Shown here piece after piece: positions 10,339 to 20,183 of a DNA stretch of 64,000 nt. Within the stretch, counting starts at the first letter, position 1. Each line of letters starts with the position of its first letter. The position numbers and the translations under genes are program-made. Source of the DNA: Oscillospiraceae bacterium (GTDB lineage Bacteria; Bacillota; Clostridia; Oscillospirales; Acutalibacteraceae); NCBI GenBank assembly GCA_015065545.1, contig SVQA01000008.1, positions 32,746-96,745 on the forward strand, in the 5' to 3' direction. The notes beneath the pieces are model-generated. The model ran no database searches. It was given only the letters and a program-made list of their open reading frames with translations, and was not told the DNA's origin.

Positions 10339-11170
10339 AATCAATTTTAATAAACTTAAAAATATAAGTGTGCCTGATGAATGGATAGAGAATGCCCTTA
10401 AAGTACCCGAAAACATCGGACAAAAGAAAGGCCCTTTTTCTGCAGGATTTAAGCGGTTTGTTACTGTGATTGCGGCGGCTTTGCTGGTTTGCGTTATGAG
10501 TATTCCGCTGTATGTGTTTGAAGAAAACAAGGTTTCTTTTCCTAAGAAGCCCACGGAATATATCGGTGCATCGGATAATGGGGGGGTGCCCTCAAAAACT
10601 CCGACAGAGATTACAGTCGGATTAAATGGAACTTTTCCCGTGTCAAAAACAGAGATACCACACACAGAGTTTGAGTCTGTATCTTCCGCTGCCGAAACAC
10701 AAGGAAATACAGAAGCTGTGACTGAAACAAAGCCGTCTGTAGCGATAACAAATCTCCATGAACCTACTTCTTTCGAACCAACAAAGCCTGAGCCCACCAA
10801 TCCTTATCCCACAAACTCGGAACCCATTACCAATCCCTCAAAAACCGACCCTACAGAGCCAAGCACGGGGCACTATGTTTCTGTAGTTCCCTCCTGTGCA
10901 GGTTCTTATGACGCAAGTGAAACGGTGGGTACTGACAGTGCTGAAGAAATATACTGCTGTTTGTATGACAGCCTCGGTAATCTTGTGGGAGATACTAACC
11001 TTTATTCTTCTGAGCACATAGCAAATGCTACGTATATGCAAAACGGATATGTTTTTTTGTCTTATGAGCCAACAGAAAAAGGACTTAAGCTGAAGGTTGG
11101 CACATATAAATTCTATTTTTATCTCTCGGATTGGGAGGTAGTCTATGAAGGTGAGATTAAAGTTTACTGA
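10319..11170 (+). CDS. Probable membrane anti-sigma factor with Thr/Pro-rich linker and extracellular C-terminal domain
   Basis: Overlaps the 3' end of the sigma gene (GTG 10319, ATG 10322 or 10331). Short cytoplasmic N-terminus, one TM (FVTVIAAALLVCVMSIPLYVF), E/P/T-rich linker, C-terminal beta-rich domain. Confidence 0.7.
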   Translation: MMREMNKINFNKLKNISVPDEWIENALKVPENIGQKKGPFSAGFKRFVTVIAAALLVCVMSIPLYVFEENKVSFPKKPTEYIGASDNGGVPSKTPTEITVGLNGTFPVSKTEIPHTEFESVSSAAETQGNTEAVTETKPSVAITNLHEPTSFEPTKPEPTNPYPTNSEPITNPSKTDPTEPSTGHYVSVVPSCAGSYDASETVGTDSAEEIYCCLYDSLGNLVGDTNLYSSEHIANATYMQNGYVFLSYEPTEKGLKLKVGTYKFYFYLSDWEVVYEGEIKVY

Positions 11171-11197
11171 TAAAAACACAATAAAGGAGGATTTTTT

Positions 11198-12196
11198 ATG
11201 AAAAATAAAAATTTAAAATCAATTTTGGCTTTTATACTTTCTGTTATTTTGGTTGTGCTTTCTATTTCCTCAACCTTTGCGGTGCTCTCTCCCAAAGAAG
11301 AAGAGAGCTATCACACAGAGGGTGGCTTGTTCTTAAATGTTAAGGCAGATGCTCCGCCATTGGAAGTTTTGTTTGAGGGCTTCGAAATTGAAAAAGCAGA
11401 CCTTATAAAAACAATTGAATCAAGACCCGGATATTTAGAGCTTTGCTCGGAGCCTGATAGCAGCGGTGACGAAGAAAAGTTTGAAATAATCGGATATATT
11501 TATCATATCTGGCTTGTGGATGAAACGAAGGAAATGCTCGAAGAAGCAGTAGATAAGCTTCTTATGAATCCCTATGTAAACGGTGCAACTGTCAATAACT
11601 ATAAAGAAAAACCGCAGGTACCTGTAACCACTCCCGATGAAGATAAAGCTCCCACAACTCCGACTGTTCCTGTTCCTCCTGTAGTTGATATACCCGATTA
11701 CACTGAGCCCGCTTGGTACCCCGGCATAGTGATTGTAGCCTTAAAGCATAACTCCTCCTCGGTGAATGAGCTTCTTGAAGGCTTTGAGATTGAGGAGGTA
11801 AGCTTTCTTACAGACCTTGGTCACAGCGAACTTTTCCTTGTAAAACTTACAGAAAAAACCGAGAGTATTGTAGGCAAGGCTATAAAGAAACTCTCCACAA
11901 GCCCTTGTGTTGTAAGTGCATCTCCTGATTATATAGATGATTGGGGCAAATACGAAGGCGATGATATTTACTGGTGTGCCCAAAGAGGAGATGTTTTCAG
12001 CGACGGCAAGGTTGACATCAGGGACGCAACCACTATCCAGAAATGGCTTGTGGGTATATCGGGCATTATTATAACCGGTGATGACTGTGACAAATATATT
12101 ATGGAAAGCTCCACAGTTGCTGACGTGGATTTTGACGGAATAATCACCATTAAAGATGCAACCGCCATTCAGAAAAGCATAGCAGGTATAATCTGA
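11198..12196 (+). CDS. Secreted dockerin protein with two subtilase-propeptide/I9-like repeats
   Basis: Signal peptide. Repeats LEVLFEGFEIEKADLIKTI..EEAVDKLLMNPYVNGATVN and VNELLEGFEIEEVSFLTDL..GKAIKKLSTSPCVVSASPDY. C-terminal dockerin VDIRDATTIQKWLVGI..ITIKDATAIQKSIAGI. Confidence 0.8.
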   Translation: MKNKNLKSILAFILSVILVVLSISSTFAVLSPKEEESYHTEGGLFLNVKADAPPLEVLFEGFEIEKADLIKTIESRPGYLELCSEPDSSGDEEKFEIIGYIYHIWLVDETKEMLEEAVDKLLMNPYVNGATVNNYKEKPQVPVTTPDEDKAPTTPTVPVPPVVDIPDYTEPAWYPGIVIVALKHNSSSVNELLEGFEIEEVSFLTDLGHSELFLVKLTEKTESIVGKAIKKLSTSPCVVSASPDYIDDWGKYEGDDIYWCAQRGDVFSDGKVDIRDATTIQKWLVGISGIIITGDDCDKYIMESSTVADVDFDGIITIKDATAIQKSIAGII

Positions 12197-12200
12197 CATA

Positions 12201-12238
12201 AAAACAGCACAGGTTTCTTTTGAAGCTTGTGCTGTTTT
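12201..12238. terminator. Bidirectional terminator between convergent genes
   Basis: AAAACAGCACA ... TGTGCTGTTTT inverted repeat. Confidence 0.75.
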
Positions 12239-12240
12239 GC

Positions 12241-13950
12241 TTATTTATTCTGTTTTGAGTCCAGCTTTTCTTTAATTATCTCATAGGTTACACCGTATTT
12301 CAGGGCTATGTCCTTTGCATAGCTGATGCCCTGAGGCGGAGCAATAAATATTTTAAAGGAGCGGTTGCCGTTTTCGACTCCCGTTACCATACTCTCAATT
12401 TTACTGTCGCCCTCAGTTTTTTCGTTAACCTCGTCAAGATTTCGTGCCAAGTCGTGCATGTGGGTGTTGAACACAGAGCGTACTCCCAAGTAACGCATAG
12501 CTTTTATAACATCCTTCGCAATATACATACCCTCGGAAACGTTGGTGGTTGCAAAGCTTTCGTTTAAAAGAAGCAGACTGTACCTTGTGGCACTCTCAAA
12601 GATTTCAGAAAGACGTTTGCTTTCTTCTCCGAGTCTGCCCAAATCCACAGTGTCGTTTTCATCAGCAGGGAAATGGGTAAATATATTGTCACAGGGGCTG
12701 AAGGTCATAGAGGTTGCAGGCACGTAGATGCCCGATTGTGCCAAGAGAAAGGCAAGTCCCACCGCCTGTGTTATGGTGGTTTTACCGCCTCGGTTGGGTC
12801 CTGTAAGGATGTAAATTCTGCCGTTGTCGTCAAAGGCAAAATTATTTCGCACAATTTCACTGTTATCACCCTCTACAGCACGGATGGCAAGCTTCAAATT
12901 ATATAAATCCTTGGCATCGCAAAAACGCTTTTCTTTATCGGTTGCCTGTGCCTTGCAAAGAGGCAAACCCTTTGCTTTTATCTTATCACAAAGCTCTGCA
13001 AAGCGAATGTAGAATACAATCTCGGGCATAAGGGCAATAAAGGCATAGCCGCTGACACCTACATATTTGTTGAGCATAGATTTAAGATTGTTGACTGTAC
13101 GTTTGAGAATATCGGTAACAACCTTTTTTAGTGCATCGGACATAGGGTCTGCACCTGTAAGTCCCGAGTATTCAATCCGATTTACATCCCTCTGTGCACC
13201 TGTTACCACTTTGCCTAAAACGAGGTTTGAGGTTGAGGGATTGGCAGGATGAAAGGTTGTAAAGCCAGATACATCCACACCCTCGTGAAGCTCCTCTTGC
13301 TTTGAAGCAAGCTTAATAACCTTTTTGAGAAGTCCGCTGTCGGTAAAGTGTTTGTCGTTAATAGAAATTACTCCCACGGAATTAGGGCGAAGCATATCGT
13401 CAAGATTTACACCCAGAGTAATGCTTTTAACCTTGCGGATGTTTAAGAGGGTTTCTTCAATATCGCTTTTGAGTGTAGGAAAGTTGCTGTCGTTGTATAT
13501 TTGTATTGTTCTGTCACGCAGAGTTTTAAGACCTTCGGACTCTATGCTGATACTTTCCAGGGTGTTTTTTATGTCTGTAATACAATCAACATAGCTGTCT
13601 ATTTCACGCAGACGGTTTACAAGCTGCCAGAGCGAAGAAGCTTCGCTGTCCTTTTGGAATCTCTCGATTTCACGCAGGTCTTTAAGCTTTGTAAGGATAG
13701 CTGTCATACTCTCTCTGAGTTTTGGAAATTTCAAGAAATCCTCAAAAACGTTACAGCGGTAGTTTACTGCCTCTGTACTGTCAGGAATATTTACAAGAAC
13801 ATCGCGTATAATATTGCGTTCAAAAGGATCTGCGGTCAGAGCATTGCATATAAAATCTACAGACAGGTCATTCTGTGCTTCTGCGGTCAGGGTGTGATAG
13901 GCACAGGAAATATTGTTTGGATGTAAAAGGCTGAAATCTTCACGATTCAT
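12241..13950 (-). CDS. MutS-related ATPase (MutS C-terminal domain family)
   Basis: ILTGPNRGGKTTITQAVGLAFLLAQSGIYVPA (Walker A), LLLLNESFATTNVSEG (Walker B-like), FNTHMHDLA. Confidence 0.85.
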   Translation of the reverse strand: MNREDFSLLHPNNISCAYHTLTAEAQNDLSVDFICNALTADPFERNIIRDVLVNIPDSTEAVNYRCNVFEDFLKFPKLRESMTAILTKLKDLREIERFQKDSEASSLWQLVNRLREIDSYVDCITDIKNTLESISIESEGLKTLRDRTIQIYNDSNFPTLKSDIEETLLNIRKVKSITLGVNLDDMLRPNSVGVISINDKHFTDSGLLKKVIKLASKQEELHEGVDVSGFTTFHPANPSTSNLVLGKVVTGAQRDVNRIEYSGLTGADPMSDALKKVVTDILKRTVNNLKSMLNKYVGVSGYAFIALMPEIVFYIRFAELCDKIKAKGLPLCKAQATDKEKRFCDAKDLYNLKLAIRAVEGDNSEIVRNNFAFDDNGRIYILTGPNRGGKTTITQAVGLAFLLAQSGIYVPATSMTFSPCDNIFTHFPADENDTVDLGRLGEESKRLSEIFESATRYSLLLLNESFATTNVSEGMYIAKDVIKAMRYLGVRSVFNTHMHDLARNLDEVNEKTEGDSKIESMVTGVENGNRSFKIFIAPPQGISYAKDIALKYGVTYEIIKEKLDSKQNK

Positions 13951-14085
13951 TTTGTATCACACTTTCTATAATAAAAATAGAATAATCATAGTTTAATAAT
14001 AGCACAGAGGTTTTGTCGTTTCAACATAAAAAGTGCCTCTTGAAAAGTTTTTCGATTTGTGTATTATATTATTGAGGTGACATAA

Positions 14086-14304
14086 ATGGAGAAAGATATT
14101 CTTACCCGTATAAACGAACTTGCAAAGAAAAAGAAAACAGTAGGTCTTACAGATGCAGAAGCCACAGAGCAGAAGGAACTTTATAAGATTTATCTTGGTG
14201 ATATCCGTACTCAGTTTGCAAGTACTCTTGATAACGTAAGCGTTAAGGATAAAGACGGCAAGGTTGTACCCTTTAAAGAGGTTTACGCTAAAAAGAATAA
14301 ATGA
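14086..14304 (+). CDS. DUF896 (YnzC-like) small protein
   Basis: ILTRINELAKKKKTVGLTDAEATEQKELYKIYLGDIRTQFASTLDNV. Confidence 0.9.
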   Translation: MEKDILTRINELAKKKKTVGLTDAEATEQKELYKIYLGDIRTQFASTLDNVSVKDKDGKVVPFKEVYAKKNK

Positions 14305-14432
14305 TTTGGGTTTGAGCTGACGGATTAAGTCGGCTCTTTTTGCTTTCCAATAAGGGTTTGGAAATATTTATTGTGTTGTCAAAATTACCGTGATATAATC
14401 ATAACAGAATATTTAGAGAGTGGGTGAGTCGG

Positions 14433-15626
14433 ATGAAATACGAATCGGTTAAAGCTGCAGCAGAGCGGTTGGGAGTAACTGTTCGTGCTGTGCAGAAATG
14501 GGCAGCGGAAGGCAAAATCCACGGTGCACAGAAGGCAGGCAGAGATTGGCTTATTCCTGCAGATTGTCCCGACCCGAGAGGTAAAGGATTAAACAACTCG
14601 TCGGCACCCAAGCAGGAGGGCTTTGTGTTCAGACAAGCCTTGCCTCTTCTTAGCGGTAAGTTTTTGCCGGGAAAAAGTCTTGAATATATAAACTCTCTTG
14701 AGGATGAAGACGACCGCAATATTGCGCTCGGTGAATATTACTATTATACCGGAAATCCCGAAAAAGCGTCAGAAATTCTGGAGCCTTACCTTATAAGTGA
14801 TGTTCCTGCATTAAAGTATTCAGCAGAGCTTTACTGTGTGTTTATAAATATTGCTTTGGGAAGAACTCATCTTGCAAAGTTTTCGTTGAGCAGACTTTAC
14901 AAACAGCTTAAAGAAGGCTTTGATAATCCCAATCATCCAATAAAAGAGCACGCTATCGGTGTATTGACTGCTCATGCGCTGAATGCATTGCTACATATTG
15001 ATATCCACGAGGCACCGCCTCTTGAAGAGTATATGAGGTATCTCGGCGGCGGAATGAAGTTATGGGGCTGCTATGTGTTGGCATACAGAGCTTATCAGGA
15101 GAAGAAATACGAGGTAGCCCTTGCGATTTCCAATATGGCATTGGCTTTAGTTCCCGAAGAGTTTCCCATTCCGGTTATCTATTGCCGACTTGTAGAGGTT
15201 ATGGCTTTGCTGGGGCTTATGCGTGCAGGCGAGGCAAAAGAGCACTTTCTGAAGCTCTGGAATTATGTAGAGGCAGACGGCTTTTACGAGGTTGTCAGCG
15301 AGCATTATACAGAGCTTATGGGTATAGTTGATACTCTCTTTAAGAAGTCTGATGCAGAGAGTTACGCCAAAATTATGAAGGGCGTTAAAGTTTTCGGTAT
15401 GAATTGGATAAAACTTCACAACGCCATTTCGCAACGAGAGGTTGCAGACAATCTTTCTTCAACAGAATTTACGGTAGCTATGCTCTACAACAGAGGTTGG
15501 TCGGCTCAGGAAATATCCTCTCACCTTGATATTTCAGAGAACACGGTAAGAAGCTACATTAAAACAATTTATATTAAGCTGGGTATAAATGATAAAAAAT
15601 CCCTTGCCCAGTATATGCTTAAATAA
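14433..15626 (+). CDS. Transcriptional regulator: N-terminal excisionase/MerR-like HTH and C-terminal LuxR-type HTH
   Basis: N-terminus MKYESVKAAAERLGVTVRAVQKWAAEGKIHGAQKAGRDWLIP; C-terminus LYNRGWSAQEISSHLDISENTVRSYIKTIYIKLGI. The ORF track starts at GTG 14424; ATG 14433 seems likelier. Confidence 0.8.
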   Translation: MKYESVKAAAERLGVTVRAVQKWAAEGKIHGAQKAGRDWLIPADCPDPRGKGLNNSSAPKQEGFVFRQALPLLSGKFLPGKSLEYINSLEDEDDRNIALGEYYYYTGNPEKASEILEPYLISDVPALKYSAELYCVFINIALGRTHLAKFSLSRLYKQLKEGFDNPNHPIKEHAIGVLTAHALNALLHIDIHEAPPLEEYMRYLGGGMKLWGCYVLAYRAYQEKKYEVALAISNMALALVPEEFPIPVIYCRLVEVMALLGLMRAGEAKEHFLKLWNYVEADGFYEVVSEHYTELMGIVDTLFKKSDAESYAKIMKGVKVFGMNWIKLHNAISQREVADNLSSTEFTVAMLYNRGWSAQEISSHLDISENTVRSYIKTIYIKLGINDKKSLAQYMLK

Positions 15627-15853
15627 TACTGTAACTTGCGAGCTGTTCGTCAAACGAACAGCTCGTTCGCTTTTCACGAACGTAAAAATCCCCGTAAAAT
15701 CTGGTTGTTTATGTAATAAGGGATAATGGGTTACCTAATTTTAAAGTTCAATTTTGCTCAATTGAATTTTAAAATAAAATTTATTCTGGTCTGCCGAATG
15801 CCTTTTTACAGAGGTATAATTGAACTGTAAAAGATAAAGAAAGGCGGTGCCTT

Positions 15854-16135
15854 ATGGATAAAACAAAGTGGCGTGAATATACATTAGACGGTGACTCTAT
15901 AAGAGTCAAGTCGGAATTTGATAAGGATTCGGGGATTTGGATAGAAGAGTATGTGGATTTTGAGACTTCTCCCAGATACACTCCCTCAGGACACCCATGG
16001 AAGAGCGTAACTCATATAGGCTGTGAATATGCAGATCCGGTTTATAAAGACTGCGGAACTTGTCCTTGGCTTGTGAAAGAACAGGCGGGAGATTTGATAG
16101 GAATTTGCAGTCACGAAAATTTGAGGCTTACTTAA
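15854..16135 (+). CDS. Small conserved-looking Cys-containing hypothetical protein
   Basis: 93 aa; RBS aaaggcggtg; CEYADPVYKDCGTCPWLVKEQAGDLIGICSHE. Confidence 0.65.
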   Translation: MDKTKWREYTLDGDSIRVKSEFDKDSGIWIEEYVDFETSPRYTPSGHPWKSVTHIGCEYADPVYKDCGTCPWLVKEQAGDLIGICSHENLRLT

Positions 16136-16169
16136 AACGGTTAAAATAAATGATGAAAGGACGATATAT

Positions 16170-19100
16170 ATGAAAAATACAACCAGCAGTTTTTCAAAAA
16201 TAATGGCATCTATACTTGCCGTGCTGATGTTATTTGCTTCTGTGCCCGTTATGGCGGTGCAGGGACTTCAGACCGAGGATAATACTCAGCAGGTAGAGTA
16301 TGTAGGCGGATGGAACCCTGAAAGCTATCCTACAGACGGTACACTTTACAAGGATAGGGTAGCAGTCAGCAAGACCGTTGCACCTACTGAAAAAGAAAAT
16401 TACTTTGATATTACCCTCAAGGTAGTTGCAAAACCCAGAGTTATCGACCAGTCGGTAGATGTAGTGCTTGTTATGGATAATTCCAATACCATGAATGCTA
16501 CTCATCAGGGCTTGGGTGTGGGCAGTGCAGGATATAATGTTGCTAATGCTCGTCTTACCCACGCAAAGAATGCGGTAAAAACCTTCCTTGATATGTATGC
16601 TGTGGACGAGAACATCAGCGAAGACAGAGGTTTCGGCTTGGTTACCTTCAATTCCTATGCCAACACAGTCGTGCCCATTACAACTGTGAATACTCAGCAG
16701 AAGGCAACAGAGATAAAGAATGTTGTAAACGGAATTACTGCTCCTACAGGTAACAGAGAAAGATTTACAAATATTGAAGGTGGCTTGCAGCTTGCACACA
16801 ATCTTTTGAAAAAATCTGATGCGGCATTTAAGTACATTATATTCATCACCGACGGATTCCCCACAACCTACATCGAGAGCGGCAGAAACAGCACAACACA
16901 GATTGTTGGCTATGATACATATATGAAAGGCTCTTACAATGCGTCAAAAGTAGGCACAGACGGCTACTTTGCAGACAGCATTACAAAGAAGCTTTGTTTA
17001 TACGGTGTAAACTACTCGGACAAAGCTGCAGACAGAGCAGATGACGTAGCGGTTGCGGCTAAAAAAGCAGGTATCAATATTTTTTCCATCGGAATAGATG
17101 TAGGTGTGCAGAGTATTCCCGATTACCTGAATTCTGCAAGGAACACAGTCCACACCACTGTAGACCGTACTTCGAACAGTTTTGTTATCGGCTCTACAAC
17201 AGAGAGCTACAAAGCCTGGCTTCGAGATGATATTGCAGGCGGACCTATGATAGAAAGAGCAGAGGGCACAGAGGAAATCCACAGATACGCTTCCGGCAAC
17301 AGTGCCACCGAACTTAACTTAGCTTTTACAAATATTCTCAATGATATAGAGCTTATTCCTGCCGAGACAATGGAAGAGGCATACACAATTGACCCTATGA
17401 GCGAAAATGTGGAGTTTATGTATTTCTACAACCTTGAGGGCAACCCTGCTCATAAGGTTACTAATTCAAAGAACGGCAAAGATGTAGCTGTGTTCAGCGG
17501 TGATACTGAAACTATCAAATGGTGGCTCACCACCACACAGAATTGGTATATTGATGACATAGGAAACTATGTGCTTTCTCTTACATACAGAGTAAGACTT
17601 AAGAATGAGGCTGAGGGCTTTGAATTTAACAAAGCTCTCGAAACAAACGATAAAACCACATTCTATTTTAAAACCGTTGATTTCACCACAGGTGAAGCAC
17701 TTTTTGGAGATAACAGTATAGATTACCTTATTCCTCAGGTTGAGGGCTATTTCAGTGACTTCTACTTTTTGAAGCAGGATTCGGTAACAGGGCATCCTCT
17801 TGAGGGAGCAGAGTTTACTCTTATGCACTACGGCGACAGCTGTAACGTGTGCGGAGGAGATGCTGTGATTTCCGATATGAAGGCAAAGAGTGATGCAAAT
17901 GGTAAGGTTGCTTTTGAGAATATCCCATCCGGTCACGAATATGTGCTTATTGAAACGAAGGCACCCGAGGGTTATCAGAGGGGTGCCTACCACGCTGTAA
18001 ACATTACTTACGGCAAGACCTATCTTGACGGAGTGCTTGTAACCGAAGAGGCTCCTGCTGTTATAAAGAATCAGACTCTCGAGCCTGTAGAGGTTGTATT
18101 TACTGCGCATAAAACCCTTGAGGGAAGAGAGCTTAAGGCAGGGGAATTCAACTTCATTCTGGATGGAGTGTTTGAACACGGAACCGTTTTCCACGAAAAA
18201 GCAACTAATAACGAAGAGGGCACCGTAGCCTTCCACGAAATCGTATTTGACGAGGTTGGAACATATACCTTCCATATCTACGAAGAAAAGGGAAAGGATA
18301 CCGCCGTTGTCTATGACGAGAGAGTGTATGAAATAGAGGTTGTTGTAGCTTTGAGTGCTGACGGAAAACGTTACGAGGTAGAGACCTTTGTAGACGGAGT
18401 AAAAGCTGAGAATGTATATGCACCAAAGGCCGTGGAGTTTACAAACACCTTAAGGGCATCGGGTACAGCACAGCTTGAAGCTTTTAAGACAATGGATGGA
18501 GAGATACCCGAAGACGATGTTTATTACTTCAATCTCAAAGATAAAAACGAAGAAGTCCTCCAGACAAAAACTGCTGTCGGAGGTCAGGTAACTTTTGACG
18601 AAATAGAGTACACAAGCGAGGGCGTTTATACCTACACCATTACCGAACAGCATCCCGAAAGCGGAGTTATGACTGATGTGTTCTTTGACCACACGGTTTA
18701 TACCGCAAAGGTTACTGTTACAGCACCAAAAGATGACGGAGCATTCGAAACTGAAGTTGCCTATTACAAAGGGGAAGAAAGAGTAGAGAAAGTTTTGTTT
18801 GAGAATAAAACAAGAACTCCCGCAACCCTTAAATTTAATGCGGTTAAGCTTCTTGACGGTTTATTCCCCACAGCACATCAGTTTAAATTTTTGCTGACAG
18901 ATGCAGAAGGTAATGTGATTGCACAGGTTCCCAATGCAGAAAGCGGTATTATTGAATTTCCCGCTGTTACCTTTGACGAGGTTGGTTACTACACTTACAT
19001 CGTAAAAGAGGTAAAGGGTGACGACGAGGGTATAATCTACGACAAAACCCTCTACGAAATTCATATTAACGTAGAAGCTCACCACAATATGCAGGGCTAT

Positions 19101-19931
19101 TATCTCGATGTTGTAATTGAAAAGCCCGTGCTTGGAGCAAATGTTATGGTGGCAGAGTTTTATGGCGATCATCTGGATTTAACAGCCGCAGGAGTTTTAG
19201 TTTTCGAGAACAGCACCCGTGAAAAAGCACAGATTGAGCTTACAGCAGAGAAGCTGTTCGACGGAGTTACTCCTGATGAGGAAAGCGTATTCACCTTTGA
19301 ACTCAGAGATGAACAGGGCGAAGTTCTGCAAACTGTTAATAATGCAGGTTCTGAAATTGTATTTGAAGCTCTGGAATTCACAAAGAGCGGTATTTATAAG
19401 TACACCATAACAGAAACAAAAGGCGAAGATGAGAATGTGGTTTATGATACCGCAGAGTATGCAGTGACAATAACTGTTACTGCAAGCGGTGACGAGGCAT
19501 ACGGTGCACAGGTTAGCATTGCAAAGGACGGCAAAGAGGTAGAGGAGATAATATTCTTTAATACCACTATCCCTGAGTCCAGTACACCTGAGCCCAGCAC
19601 CCCTGAGCCCAGCACCCCTGAGCCCAGCACTCCTGAGCCCAGCACACCCGAACCCAGCACACCCGAACCCAGCACTCCCGAGCCTACAACTACAGACGGC
19701 TCCGATAATATCACCATACCCGTTGACCCCAATTTCACAGCTCCCGGAGTTGTTATTCCTGAGCCTACGGATGTAACGGGAGCAACCGGTACAAATGCAC
19801 CAAACGAGACCCCCGATGCACCTAAAACAGGCGAAAAGAGAAACGGACTTGTTTATGCATTCATTACACTTGTGTGTATGGCGGGAACGGTAATTCTTGG
19901 AATCAGTAAAAAGAAAGAGTCCGAAGAATAA
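16170..19931 (+). CDS. Sortase-anchored VWA-domain adhesin/pilin with SpaA-like and Spy0128/FctA-like repeats
   Basis: Signal peptide; VWA (VDVVLVMDNSNTMN..YIIFITDGFP); SpaA-like (FLKQDSVTGHPLEGAEFTL); repeated FctA-like domains (KLLDGLFPTAHQFKFLLTDAEGNV); PEPST repeat; C-terminal APKTGEK, TM, KKKE. Confidence 0.88.
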   Translation: MKNTTSSFSKIMASILAVLMLFASVPVMAVQGLQTEDNTQQVEYVGGWNPESYPTDGTLYKDRVAVSKTVAPTEKENYFDITLKVVAKPRVIDQSVDVVLVMDNSNTMNATHQGLGVGSAGYNVANARLTHAKNAVKTFLDMYAVDENISEDRGFGLVTFNSYANTVVPITTVNTQQKATEIKNVVNGITAPTGNRERFTNIEGGLQLAHNLLKKSDAAFKYIIFITDGFPTTYIESGRNSTTQIVGYDTYMKGSYNASKVGTDGYFADSITKKLCLYGVNYSDKAADRADDVAVAAKKAGINIFSIGIDVGVQSIPDYLNSARNTVHTTVDRTSNSFVIGSTTESYKAWLRDDIAGGPMIERAEGTEEIHRYASGNSATELNLAFTNILNDIELIPAETMEEAYTIDPMSENVEFMYFYNLEGNPAHKVTNSKNGKDVAVFSGDTETIKWWLTTTQNWYIDDIGNYVLSLTYRVRLKNEAEGFEFNKALETNDKTTFYFKTVDFTTGEALFGDNSIDYLIPQVEGYFSDFYFLKQDSVTGHPLEGAEFTLMHYGDSCNVCGGDAVISDMKAKSDANGKVAFENIPSGHEYVLIETKAPEGYQRGAYHAVNITYGKTYLDGVLVTEEAPAVIKNQTLEPVEVVFTAHKTLEGRELKAGEFNFILDGVFEHGTVFHEKATNNEEGTVAFHEIVFDEVGTYTFHIYEEKGKDTAVVYDERVYEIEVVVALSADGKRYEVETFVDGVKAENVYAPKAVEFTNTLRASGTAQLEAFKTMDGEIPEDDVYYFNLKDKNEEVLQTKTAVGGQVTFDEIEYTSEGVYTYTITEQHPESGVMTDVFFDHTVYTAKVTVTAPKDDGAFETEVAYYKGEERVEKVLFENKTRTPATLKFNAVKLLDGLFPTAHQFKFLLTDAEGNVIAQVPNAESGIIEFPAVTFDEVGYYTYIVKEVKGDDEGIIYDKTLYEIHINVEAHHNMQGYYLDVVIEKPVLGANVMVAEFYGDHLDLTAAGVLVFENSTREKAQIELTAEKLFDGVTPDEESVFTFELRDEQGEVLQTVNNAGSEIVFEALEFTKSGIYKYTITETKGEDENVVYDTAEYAVTITVTASGDEAYGAQVSIAKDGKEVEEIIFFNTTIPESSTPEPSTPEPSTPEPSTPEPSTPEPSTPEPSTPEPTTTDGSDNITIPVDPNFTAPGVVIPEPTDVTGATGTNAPNETPDAPKTGEKRNGLVYAFITLVCMAGTVILGISKKKESEE
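19572..19691 (+). repeat. In-frame 15-bp tandem repeat encoding PEPST (8 units with variants)
   Basis: cctgagtccagtaca, then six copies of cctgagcccagcacN / cccgaacccagcacN, then cccgagcctacaact. Confidence 0.9.
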
Positions 19932-20183
19932 TTGAAAATATAGTGGAATAAGAGCGAAGGCGGTGTCTGTTTATTTCAGATACCGCCTTTTAATCGGTAC
20001 AATAAACGGATTTAGTAGTTTCCAACAACTAAAAGAGAGGTTTGTTATGCACTTTTATCCGACGCAAAACACCTTGTATAATATTTATATAAAAATAATA
20101 AATCCCTTGAATATTGTAGTTGAATGTGCTACAATTACTTTGGCATATTCTATGGCTAAAAATCAACGAAAGGAATTTTCAAC

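Noticed and set aside
19572-19691. Regular 15-bp repeat considered as CRISPR-like
   Set aside because: No spacers; the repeat is in frame and encodes a PEPST cell-wall-spanning linker.
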